Shown: in pieces, positions 1 to 5,735 of the stretch
How the letters are laid out: each line of letters begins with the position of its first letter
Numbering within the stretch: position 1 is the stretch's first letter
DNA from: Planctomycetales bacterium
GTDB lineage: Bacteria > Planctomycetota > Planctomycetia > Pirellulales > Thermoguttaceae
NCBI GenBank assembly: GCA_007122045.1
Contig: SKJM01000627.1
Coordinates: 1-9,081, forward strand
DNA: 9,081 nt
Direction: 5' to 3'
Translations under genes and position numbers: made by a program
Notes under the pieces: generated by a model
Seen by the model: the letters and a program-made list of their open reading frames with translations, nothing else
Databases searched by the model: none
What the model was told of the DNA's origin: nothing

Positions 1-2
1 AC

Positions 3-122
3 ACGCTGCTCGCATGGCAGTACGAACAGACCATCGACCTTCCCGCGGCCGACTCGCGGCACGACCTTGCCGTACCCGCCTCGGCCGCCACCGGAATTGA
101 ACCCATGCCGGAGCCGCCGTAA
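3..122 (+). CDS. 3' end of an unidentified protein (partial, runs in from the left edge)
   Basis: The frame is open from the window edge to a TAA at 120-122 and encodes 39 residues that begin TLLAWQYEQTIDLP and end GIEPMPEPP. Codon choice is GC-rich at third positions, as in the clear genes nearby, and the tail is Pro/Ala-rich as is common for protein C-termini. It is followed directly by repeat-bearing intergenic DNA. No family can be recognised from so short a tail, so no function is offered. The frame is chosen because it is open to the edge and has a natural-looking C-terminus; another explanation is chance openness over 120 bases. Confidence 0.5.
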   Translation, partial: TLLAWQYEQTIDLPAADSRHDLAVPASAATGIEPMPEPP

Positions 123-124
123 AA

Positions 125-177
125 ACCCCATCAGCCGCCACGCGCTAGCGTCCGGTTGCGTGGTGTTGCATTTGACC
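125..177. repeat. Intergenic direct repeat, copy 1
   Basis: A 53-base unit running from ACCCCATCAGCCG to GCATTTGACC that recurs at 193-265. It contains the core GCGCTAGCGTCCGG. One base in the left stem differs from copy 2 (C instead of G at 139), so the hairpin is slightly weakened. The 10-base subunit TGCGTGGTGT occurs once here (157-166). Similar palindromic cores are familiar from planctomycete intergenic DNA, but copy number in this genome cannot be judged from the window. Confidence 0.8.
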
Positions 178-192
178 ATCATGTTCACGCCA

Positions 193-265
193 ACCCCATC
201 AGCCGCGACGCGCTAGCGTCCGGTTGCGTGGTGTTGCGTGGTGCTGCGTGGTGTTGCATTTGACC
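193..265. repeat. Intergenic direct repeat, copy 2, with a 3x 10-bp expansion and hairpin core
   Basis: Same unit as copy 1 but 20 bases longer. The 10-mer TGCGTGGTGY is repeated three times in tandem (225-234, 235-244 with a T-to-C change, 245-254), where copy 1 has one. The core at 207-220 is a perfect hairpin, GACGC-GCTA-GCGTC. It can be extended by GCC/GGY pairing on each side of a single bulged base. Both copies end in GCATTTGACC. The pair lies between the partial gene ending at 122 and the oxidoreductase starting at 384. Confidence 0.8.
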
Positions 266-315
266 GCTCCAAACCTGATTTCGCGACGCGCCATACCGTT
301 CGGAGTTCACGCAAC

Positions 316-336
316 CCACCGCCCCTGCGGCGGTGG
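316..336 (+). promoter_or_regulatory. Perfect 8-bp hairpin upstream of the oxidoreductase gene
   Basis: CCACCGCC at 316-323 is the exact reverse complement of GGCGGTGG at 329-336, with a five-base loop. It ends 47 bases before the ATG at 384. There is no T-tract after it, so it is not a typical intrinsic terminator. If transcribed, it would form a stable stem in the leader of the oxidoreductase mRNA, but no regulatory role is shown. Confidence 0.4.
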
Positions 337-372
337 AGCGCATGATTGACCACTACCCTAGTAACACTCCCC

Positions 373-376
373 GGAG
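373..376 (+). promoter_or_regulatory. Ribosome-binding site that selects the ATG at 384
   Basis: GGAG lies seven bases before the ATG at 384. This site, together with the Tat signal that begins just after that ATG, favours it over the in-frame GTG at 333, which lies inside the hairpin and has no ribosome-binding site. Confidence 0.65.
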
Positions 377-383
377 AACCATC

Positions 384-1679
384 ATGCAAAACCCTCACCT
401 CGGAAGACGGCAATTCTTACAACACTCGGCGCTCGGCGTGGCCGGCGCCGCGGCGGCGGCCGGTACGGCGTTGGGAGCCGACCCCGCCGCACAGCCTGCC
501 GGCGAAGCAAAGACGAGCCCGGACGTGTCGACCAAGGTCGAAGTGCTGGTCGTCGGCGGCGGCACGGCGGGCACCATCGCGGCCATTCAGGCGGCCAGGG
601 CAGGGGCGAAGACCATCGTCATCGAACGGGGAGCCCAGCTTGGCGGCACGATGACCACCGGCGGCGTCGCGTTCCCCGGCCTTTTTGACGCCTGGGGCAA
701 GCAGATCATCGCCGGCATCGGCTGGGAACTGGTCCAAGAGAGCGTCGAACTCGATGGCGGGAGTCTTCCCGACTTTTCCCAGGTGCCCCAGCGGCATTGG
801 CACAACCAGGTGCGGATCAACGAGTTTCTGTATGCCATCCTCGCCGAGGAGAAGTGTGAACAGGCAGGCGCGCAGATTGCCTACTACGAGTTTCCGCACG
901 CCATCGCCGAAACCGACGAGGGTTGGCAGGTCGATTGCGTCGGGTTCGGAACCCGGCGGCGGGTGCTCTGTCGGCAAATCATCGACTGTACGGGCGGCGC
1001 GGAGGTGGTCGGCATGTTGAATCTGCCGCGATTTCGCGAAGAGGAAACCCAGCCCGGCTCGATGCTGTTCCAGTTGGGCACGGCCAATAATCCCGGGCGC
1101 GATCACCGCGCCCCGCTCCAACGGCATGGCCACCGGCATTACGTCCACGGGGCCGATTCCTCGAACTCCCGCACGGTGACGGCGGCCAACTTGAGCGGAC
1201 GCAAGACCGTTCTCGAAATGGTCCGAAAAGAGAAGACGCGACTGATGCACTTGCAGCCCGAGGCGAGCTTCCGCGAGAGCTATCGCATTGTCGGCGAAAC
1301 GATCATCACCGTGGACGACTACCGATCGGGTCGGCTGTTCGACGACGCCGTGTGCAACGCCTTCTATCCGATCGACCTCCATACCGCCACCGGCGTCCGA
1401 CCGGAACCGATTCCGCGCGGCACCGTGCCGACCGTCCCGCTGCGTGCCCTGATCCCGAAGGACAGCCGGAACCTCCTGGTTGCCGGGCGCTGCGTTTCCA
1501 GCGACCGGCTGGCCAATTCCGCGCTGCGGGTGCAGGCGTCGTGCATGGCGATGGGCCAGGCGGCGGGCGTGGCCGCCGCGTTGGCCGTGGCGAAGAACAC
1601 CACCCCGCTGGACGTGCCCCTGAACGAGATCCGCGAAACGCTTCGCCGGCACGGAGCGATCCTGCCCGGGACCGGGTGA
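384..1679 (+). CDS. Tat-exported FAD-dependent oxidoreductase (FAD_oxidored-like, PF12831 type)
   Basis: The 431-residue protein is predicted to be a secreted flavoprotein; its substrate is unknown. What is seen: a twin-arginine signal (G7-R8-R9-Q10-F11-L12 followed by an Ala-rich hydrophobic stretch to about residue 32); a Rossmann dinucleotide-binding fold starting at residue 52 with VVGGGTAG (56-63) and an acidic residue E81 ending the second strand, typical of FAD binding; a GGTMTTGG segment (87-94); and a C-terminal FAD-contact region with NLLVAGR (363-369) and GQAAG (391-395). This order is that of the FAD-dependent oxidoreductase family abundant in planctomycetes, which often couples a Tat signal to this fold. 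It looks full length and undamaged. The upstream repeats and the 186-base gap after it suggest it is transcribed alone. A fumarate-reductase-like or ketosteroid-dehydrogenase-like role is possible, but the sequence does not decide it. Confidence 0.88.
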   Translation: MQNPHLGRRQFLQHSALGVAGAAAAAGTALGADPAAQPAGEAKTSPDVSTKVEVLVVGGGTAGTIAAIQAARAGAKTIVIERGAQLGGTMTTGGVAFPGLFDAWGKQIIAGIGWELVQESVELDGGSLPDFSQVPQRHWHNQVRINEFLYAILAEEKCEQAGAQIAYYEFPHAIAETDEGWQVDCVGFGTRRRVLCRQIIDCTGGAEVVGMLNLPRFREEETQPGSMLFQLGTANNPGRDHRAPLQRHGHRHYVHGADSSNSRTVTAANLSGRKTVLEMVRKEKTRLMHLQPEASFRESYRIVGETIITVDDYRSGRLFDDAVCNAFYPIDLHTATGVRPEPIPRGTVPTVPLRALIPKDSRNLLVAGRCVSSDRLANSALRVQASCMAMGQAAGVAAALAVAKNTTPLDVPLNEIRETLRRHGAILPGTG

Positions 1680-1847
1680 ATCCAAGTCGGGGTCCGGCTC
1701 GCACTGTCTACAGCAAGACTTTCGGCGCGGCTCGACAAACATCAGGAACTCGGGGCCAATAAGCGGGACACGATACGCATACTGGCAAGCTGGGCAATTT
1801 GCGGCAGGATGCCGGAACGGCTACACTGGCAAGTGCTCCCCCCTTGA

Positions 1848-2043
1848 CTCTGCATTTCCTCTCACATGGCTGCCGGGGTGTTCCTGGCGGCCTTCACCCT
1901 GGGTACGGGGATGATCTTCGGCGGCAGCCTCTGGGGCGAGGCCGACCCGGATGGGGGTGGCGAAGGGGGGTGGTGGATCCCGCTGGGCTTCTTTCTCCTC
2001 GGGTGGGGCATTCTGGTGGCCGCCGTGGCGCTGTACCTGCGCC
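1848..2043 (+). pseudogene. Fragment of a DUF350-like (YjfL/UPF0719-type) membrane protein
   Basis: After a TGA at 1845-1847 this frame encodes two hydrophobic segments: MAAGVFLAAFTLGTGMIF (from the ATG at 1866) and, after a Gly/Asp loop, WWIPLGFFLLGWGILVAAVA, ending LYLR at about 2042. The pattern AAG...GGSLWG...LGFFLLGW resembles the second half of DUF350 membrane proteins. The first half and the normal C-terminus are absent. Beyond 2043 this frame turns into an Arg-rich tail ending at 2132, which is clearly non-native, while the ATP-grasp reading frame begins in the next frame. DUF350 genes commonly precede glutathionylspermidine-synthase-like genes, which supports the assignment, but the similarity is judged by eye. 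A small intact two-helix membrane protein of 88 residues (1866-2132) is the alternative. The 186 bases before it (1680-1865) show no coding signal I can support. Confidence 0.5.
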
Positions 2044-2967
2044 CAGGCCGAGGGCGACAGCCCGCTGCAACTGGCGCGGTACGACTTCTTTCCCACCGTC
2101 GAAGGAGGCTGGGCCGTCTCCGAGTTCAATGAGGACGTGCCGGGCGGCTTCAACGAGGCGGTGGCGGCGGCCGAAGTGCTGGGCCCCTTTCAGAACGGTT
2201 TGCCGCTGGGTGACGAGTTCGCCCGCGCCTTCTGCCAGGCCCTCCCCGCCGAAGGGACCGTGGCCCTGATGTACGCCACCGGCTATTCCGAGGATCTGCA
2301 GCACATGCTGATCCTGGAATCGCTGCTCCGCGCGCGGGGGCAGAACGCCGTGCTCTGCGCGCCCAGCCACCTGGCCGTGCGCCGGGCCGGGCCCGTGGTG
2401 GGCCGCGAGCCGATCGCGGCCGTGGTGCGGTTTTACCCTGGTGAGTGGTTCCGATACCTGGACAACCACCGGCCCTGGAAGCGTCTCCTGCCGCAAATGC
2501 CGATGATGAATCCGCTGAGCCGCCTGATCTCGCAGAGCAAGCGGGTATTTGCCCTGTGGAACGAGCCCGCGCTGGTGCCCGACGACGATCGGGCCCTGTT
2601 CGCCGCGGTCACGCCGCATACGGAATACTTCGCTGAGCGGCACGTCGAGGCCTTGCGGGCGGAGCCATCGGCGTGGGTCGTCAAGGAGTGCTTTGGACGG
2701 ATGGGCGACGCGGTGGCGATGGGATCGCTGGTGAAGGAGTCGGAATGGGAGGAGGCGATCCGCGCTGCTTTGAAGCAGCCCGACCAGTTCATCGTGCAGC
2801 GGTGTTTCCGGGTGAGCCCGCTGGAATTCGCCCAGGGTCCGCTCTATCCGGCCATCGGCGCGTTTCTGATCAACGGCCGCTTCGCCGGGTACTACAGCCG
2901 GGTGGCGGCCCTCCCCTTCCTGACACACGAGGCGAGTTATGTCCCAACCGTGGTCGAAGCTGCGTGA
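2041..2967 (+). pseudogene. Glutathionylspermidine synthase-like ATP-grasp protein, N-terminally truncated
   Basis: Family members join a carboxylate to an amine using ATP. From 2041 the frame carries family hallmarks: ARYDFFPTVEGGWAVSEFNEDVPGGF (an acidic/Asn motif like the EYNADTP region, near 2074-2151), VFALWNEPALVPDDDR, WVVKECFGRMGDAV (near 2674-2715, glycine-rich nucleotide loop), FIVQRCF (2788 onward) and AFLINGRFAGYYSR. These match the C-terminal ATP-grasp part of PF03738-type proteins. About the first 100 residues expected for the family are missing. The nearest in-frame ATG (1951) would read the DUF350-like segment out of frame, giving a Trp/Ser/Gly-rich leader, so no native start exists. 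The gene overlaps the next one by 29 bases, so it was the upstream partner in an operon. The catalytic half is undamaged, so the truncation may be recent or an assembly fault. Some annotations would list it as a CDS of 338 residues from 1951. Confidence 0.68.
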
Positions 2968-3850
2968 TGTTCTCGCGGGACTCGGCAGGATCCGCCTGCC
3001 GCTGTGGTCGAGCCGTACGATCGTGGAGGTGGGCGATCGTCGCGCGGCGGATGCCACCGGCGGCACGGAATGGACGCGGTTTCACTCGGCGGAAGCGCTG
3101 TTCGACGCCTGGAGCCCGCCGCCGGAGAGCCCCTGGGAGCCATTCCACTGCGTAACCCTCTTCGCAGCCCTCGACCGCATCTCGCGCACGGCCGTCGGCT
3201 CGGCGCCGAAAAAATGGTTCACGGGGCGAGTTGCTCGGCCGTTTCCGGCGCCGGCATGGGTGGACCGCAGCGTGTGGGCCTTCCTCGACCTGCCGGGCTC
3301 CCAGAGTGTGGCTGCGGCAGCCTGGCTCAGTGCGGCGGCGTCGTACCAGACCGTATGCACGTTCGACAACTGGCCGCACCCCCAGGGGCTGATGCACCCC
3401 GAGCGGGTGCTGGCGGCCCTGCTCCGCTATGCGCCCATCGTCGCCGCGGCGCGGGGGCGGCTCCAGGCCGCCTCGCCCCCTGCCTGGGTCTGTGATCGTG
3501 ACCGGCTGGGAACCCGCTCCGGCCGACCCAACGAGTTCGACAACCGATACTTCCTCGACGACTCGATCCTGCCCGGCCCCGAACTGCTGCGTGCGGCCGG
3601 CATCGGCACGCTGGTCTACGTGGCCGAGCATCCCTCGCAGGAAGAGACCGCCGACCTCTCGGCATACTTCCGGCTCCTCGAGCAGCGGGGGTTCCAGCTC
3701 CTCCGCGCCGGCATCGACGACGACGCCACCTGGCAGCATCCCCAGCCCTTCCGGCCACTGCAGAAGCCCTTCCGGCAGACGGGGTTCATGCGTTCCAGCG
3801 CAGGCGGTTTCGGTGCCCCAATCCCGGAACCTTCTTCCAGCTCGGGTTGA
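2939..3850 (+). CDS. Conserved protein of unknown function, coupled to the ATP-grasp gene
   Basis: Encodes 303 residues with no signal peptide or membrane segment, so it is probably cytosolic. The start ATG lies six bases after GAGG (2929-2932) and 29 bases inside the end of the ATP-grasp frame, which implies translational coupling. Strong conserved-looking blocks are CTFDNWPHPQGLMHPERVLA (140-159), EFDNRYFL (199-206) and LLRAAGIGTLVYVAEHP (216-232). The C-terminus is low in complexity, with RSSAGGFGAPIPEPSSSSG (285-303). I recall similar FDNWPH and FDNRYFL proteins beside glutathionylspermidine-synthase-like genes, but no biochemical role is known to me. The 34 bases to the convergent gene end at 3885 contain no obvious terminator hairpin. 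The gene looks intact even though both upstream partners appear broken. Confidence 0.78.
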   Translation: MSQPWSKLRDVLAGLGRIRLPLWSSRTIVEVGDRRAADATGGTEWTRFHSAEALFDAWSPPPESPWEPFHCVTLFAALDRISRTAVGSAPKKWFTGRVARPFPAPAWVDRSVWAFLDLPGSQSVAAAAWLSAAASYQTVCTFDNWPHPQGLMHPERVLAALLRYAPIVAAARGRLQAASPPAWVCDRDRLGTRSGRPNEFDNRYFLDDSILPGPELLRAAGIGTLVYVAEHPSQEETADLSAYFRLLEQRGFQLLRAGIDDDATWQHPQPFRPLQKPFRQTGFMRSSAGGFGAPIPEPSSSSG

Positions 3851-3884
3851 ACGGCAAACCGGATTCACGGCTCGAGCGATGTTT

Positions 3885-5624
3885 TCATTCCTCCGGCGGG
3901 GCCAGCAGAACGCCGCCGGTCCAGTTGCCCTGGGGAAGCTCGACCTGCTCGCCCGCCCGAACCGCGCGGCGGAACACCTCCATCCGCGTGCGGCCGCCGT
4001 CGGTGTAGCCGAACGTCAACTCCGGCTCCGGCGCCCAGCCGCGGGTGTCGATGGTCGGTTGGCAGGTGGCGGTGGCCAGGTACAGGACCGTATCGCGCTT
4101 GACCGTCGCGCGCACCCGCGGGTTCGCGCCGCCGGCGGTTTGCGTGTACCGCCAGCCTGCGAGCTTCTCCGGCACGTCCTCCCAAATGTACTTCCGGTTG
4201 GCGAACGACACGGCGCCGTTGCGCAGCGTTTCCACCGTGAAGCCGCGCCCTTCGACCACGACCGCACCCAGGTCGGCCTTGGCCGGGCGGCCGGGCCCGA
4301 TGTCGTCGGGATGGACCACCGAGTCGGCCAGGGTCAACTCGCGGACGTTCTCGAACCGGTGGAAGGTCAGGTAGTTGGCGTCGTGCCCCCGGCGCGCCCC
4401 GCCGATGCCGTCGTCGTACGCGGTGCGAATGGCCGCCGCGATGTCGTCGCCGTCGAACACCCAGTCGGGGTACTGGAAGGCGTGGTAAACCACGTCGGGA
4501 TGATGCAGCAGGATGCACCGCTTTTCCCACGTCATCAGGTCCTCCGACCGCAGCAGGGCCAGCGTGTTGCGCACCGAGCCGGCGTTCAGTTCGGTGTGCC
4601 CCATCACCGGGTTGGTGAGCGCCCAGTAGGCCTTGGATTTCGGATCGTAGCGGATGGTGAACTTCTTGGCGGCGCCGGGCAGGTCGATGAAGCCGGTTCC
4701 GGTGTCGAACGTGGCCGTTTGGCCGTCGTCGCTGACGCGCACCAGCGCGGCCTTGCCGGCAATGCGGCTGGGCCCCTCCACGTTCACGCGCAGGATGTTC
4801 ACGATGCGGCCGTCCGGGTCCACCACGGCGTTGCCCTCCAACCGGCCGCGGAACTGGCCGCCCAGCCAATCGGGATCGCGGGAAATGGCGTTCGACGAGG
4901 TCCAGTTCGAGGCCGCCAGCAGGTCGGCGTCAGCCGGGGCCGACATCATGAACGCGCGGAACGAGTGGCCCCACCCGCCGCCCGTCTTCTCGTCTTCCAT
5001 CGCCCGCCAAATGCGGCCGTTGTGAATCACCACAGGCATGGGCGCGGTATGGTAGGAGATGTCGGGGAACAGCAGGCCGGTGTTTTCATCCTCGGCCGTG
5101 GTCCAGGTGCGGCCGCCGTCGGTCGAGCGGCGGATGACGCAATGCCCCCGGGTGTGGCCCGCGCTGGTGCCCATCATGTACACCGCGCCGCGGTGGTGGA
5201 AGATATTGGCCCAGAACAGCCCATCGACCCGCGCCAGGTGCTCCCACGAGCGGCCGCGGTCGGTCGAGCGGTACACGTGGCTTACGGCGCTGCTGCGTTC
5301 CGTGCTGCGCGGGCCGAACTCGTCGTGCTTGGCCAGGTAGGTTCCGTCGGGCAGGATGACAATACCGGGCGACCCGATATAGATGCCCGACGCCTGCGGC
5401 GAGTGCGCCACCACCACGCCCGGCACCCGGCTGTGGTCGGGCTGGGGAGTGGCGGCCACGGGGGACTGTCCCGATTTTCGCGGCGGAGTGGATCTTCCTT
5501 CCCGGACACGCTCATTCGTCGCGAAAATGGGACTGTCCCCTTCGGCCACGGCGGCGACCGCGAATGCGAAGGAAAAACCGGCCGAACACGCGATGGCCAA
5601 AGTGACGGGGATGGATCGTTTCAT
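3885..5624 (-). CDS. Secreted sialidase-fold (BNR/Asp-box) protein, copy A, with inserted repeat
   Basis: The 579-residue predicted exported protein has a signal peptide (MKRS then a hydrophobic run, cleavage likely after AVA at 27). A six-bladed propeller-type region follows, with two Asp boxes, STDRGRSW (120-127) and STDGGRTW (167-174), and a degenerate third, SDDGQTATF (298-306). Such motifs mark the neuraminidase/sialidase superfamily. The catalytic Arg triad and Tyr/Glu pair cannot be placed with confidence, so enzymatic activity is unproven. Residues about 455-579 form a separate beta-rich tail with WEDVPEKLAGWRYTQT and a GNWTGGVLLAPPEE ending. The ATG at 5624 is chosen for its AGGAG site and signal peptide; six residues further upstream are in frame but out of place. 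It lies 111 bases downstream of its paralog B. Residues 28-57 come from an inserted repeat and are absent from B. Confidence 0.85.
   Translation of the reverse strand: MKRSIPVTLAIACSAGFSFAFAVAAVAEGDSPIFATNERVREGRSTPPRKSGQSPVAATPQPDHSRVPGVVVAHSPQASGIYIGSPGIVILPDGTYLAKHDEFGPRSTERSSAVSHVYRSTDRGRSWEHLARVDGLFWANIFHHRGAVYMMGTSAGHTRGHCVIRRSTDGGRTWTTAEDENTGLLFPDISYHTAPMPVVIHNGRIWRAMEDEKTGGGWGHSFRAFMMSAPADADLLAASNWTSSNAISRDPDWLGGQFRGRLEGNAVVDPDGRIVNILRVNVEGPSRIAGKAALVRVSDDGQTATFDTGTGFIDLPGAAKKFTIRYDPKSKAYWALTNPVMGHTELNAGSVRNTLALLRSEDLMTWEKRCILLHHPDVVYHAFQYPDWVFDGDDIAAAIRTAYDDGIGGARRGHDANYLTFHRFENVRELTLADSVVHPDDIGPGRPAKADLGAVVVEGRGFTVETLRNGAVSFANRKYIWEDVPEKLAGWRYTQTAGGANPRVRATVKRDTVLYLATATCQPTIDTRGWAPEPELTFGYTDGGRTRMEVFRRAVRAGEQVELPQGNWTGGVLLAPPEE
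5453..5551. mobile_element. 81-bp palindromic (MITE-like) element with 9-bp target duplication inside copy A
   Basis: CGGCCACGG occurs at 5453-5461 and again at 5543-5551, exactly 90 bases apart. Between the two lie 81 bases whose ends form an imperfect inverted repeat: arms 5461-5485 and 5517-5540, matching except for one extra base and two substitutions. Each arm contains the 11-base palindrome GGGACTGTCCC. Paralog B has the uninterrupted version of this site around 7295-7320, with one CCACGG in otherwise alignable sequence. The footprint is therefore an insertion plus target-site duplication. No transposase is encoded, so it would be non-autonomous. The arms read in frame as GDSP and GQSP in the host protein. 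Confidence 0.75.
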
Positions 5625-5630
5625 GGGTTC

Positions 5631-5651
5631 TCTCCTGAGCATCGAGGGTAG
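5631..5651 (-). promoter_or_regulatory. Ribosome-binding leader of copy A
   Basis: On the minus strand this reads CTACCCTCGATGCTCAGGAGA, with the AGGAG core at 5632-5636, seven bases before the ATG. It matches the leader of paralog B (7387-7407) at 19 of 21 positions, including a stretch well upstream of the Shine-Dalgarno core. It fixes the start at 5624. Confidence 0.7.
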
Positions 5652-5735
5652 TAAACTAAGGCTGCTGGATTACGTGCTATCGGGGACCTGGACTTCCGTG
5701 GCGAGGATGTGGGGTTCGTACAACGAGGTCTTCGT

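Noticed and set aside
125..265. Possible CRISPR array
   Set aside because: There are only two unequal copies, with internal tandem 10-mers and no regular spacers or cas genes.
346..374. TTGACC as a -35 box before the oxidoreductase
   Set aside because: The -10 position is C/G-rich with no resemblance to TATAAT. Planctomycete promoters are also poorly defined by eye.
333..383. Upstream GTG start adding 17 residues to the oxidoreductase
   Set aside because: It lies within the 316-336 hairpin, has no ribosome-binding site, and would place the Tat motif unusually far from the N-terminus. The ATG at 384 has GGAG at good spacing.
417..1742. 441-codon minus-strand frame opposite the oxidoreductase
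   Set aside because: It has no domain character and is rich in Arg, Gly and His. The + strand has a Tat signal and FAD motifs over the same bases.
1844..1868. TTGACT as a -35 promoter box before the membrane fragment
   Set aside because: No plausible -10 element lies 16-18 bases downstream, and the sequence there is the start of the coding fragment.
1894..3066. 390-codon minus-strand frame opposite the ATP-grasp gene
   Set aside because: It has Arg/His/Gly-rich antisense composition. The + strand shows clear ATP-grasp motifs throughout.
3851..3884. Bidirectional terminator between the convergent genes
   Set aside because: No inverted repeat with a T-tract is visible in the 34 bases.
3429..5651. 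740-codon open frame on the + strand opposite copy A
   Set aside because: It is the complement of the signal-peptide/Asp-box gene, extends out of frame through the 3' end of the gene at 2939-3850, and has Arg/Gly/Val-rich composition typical of antisense frames in GC-rich DNA.
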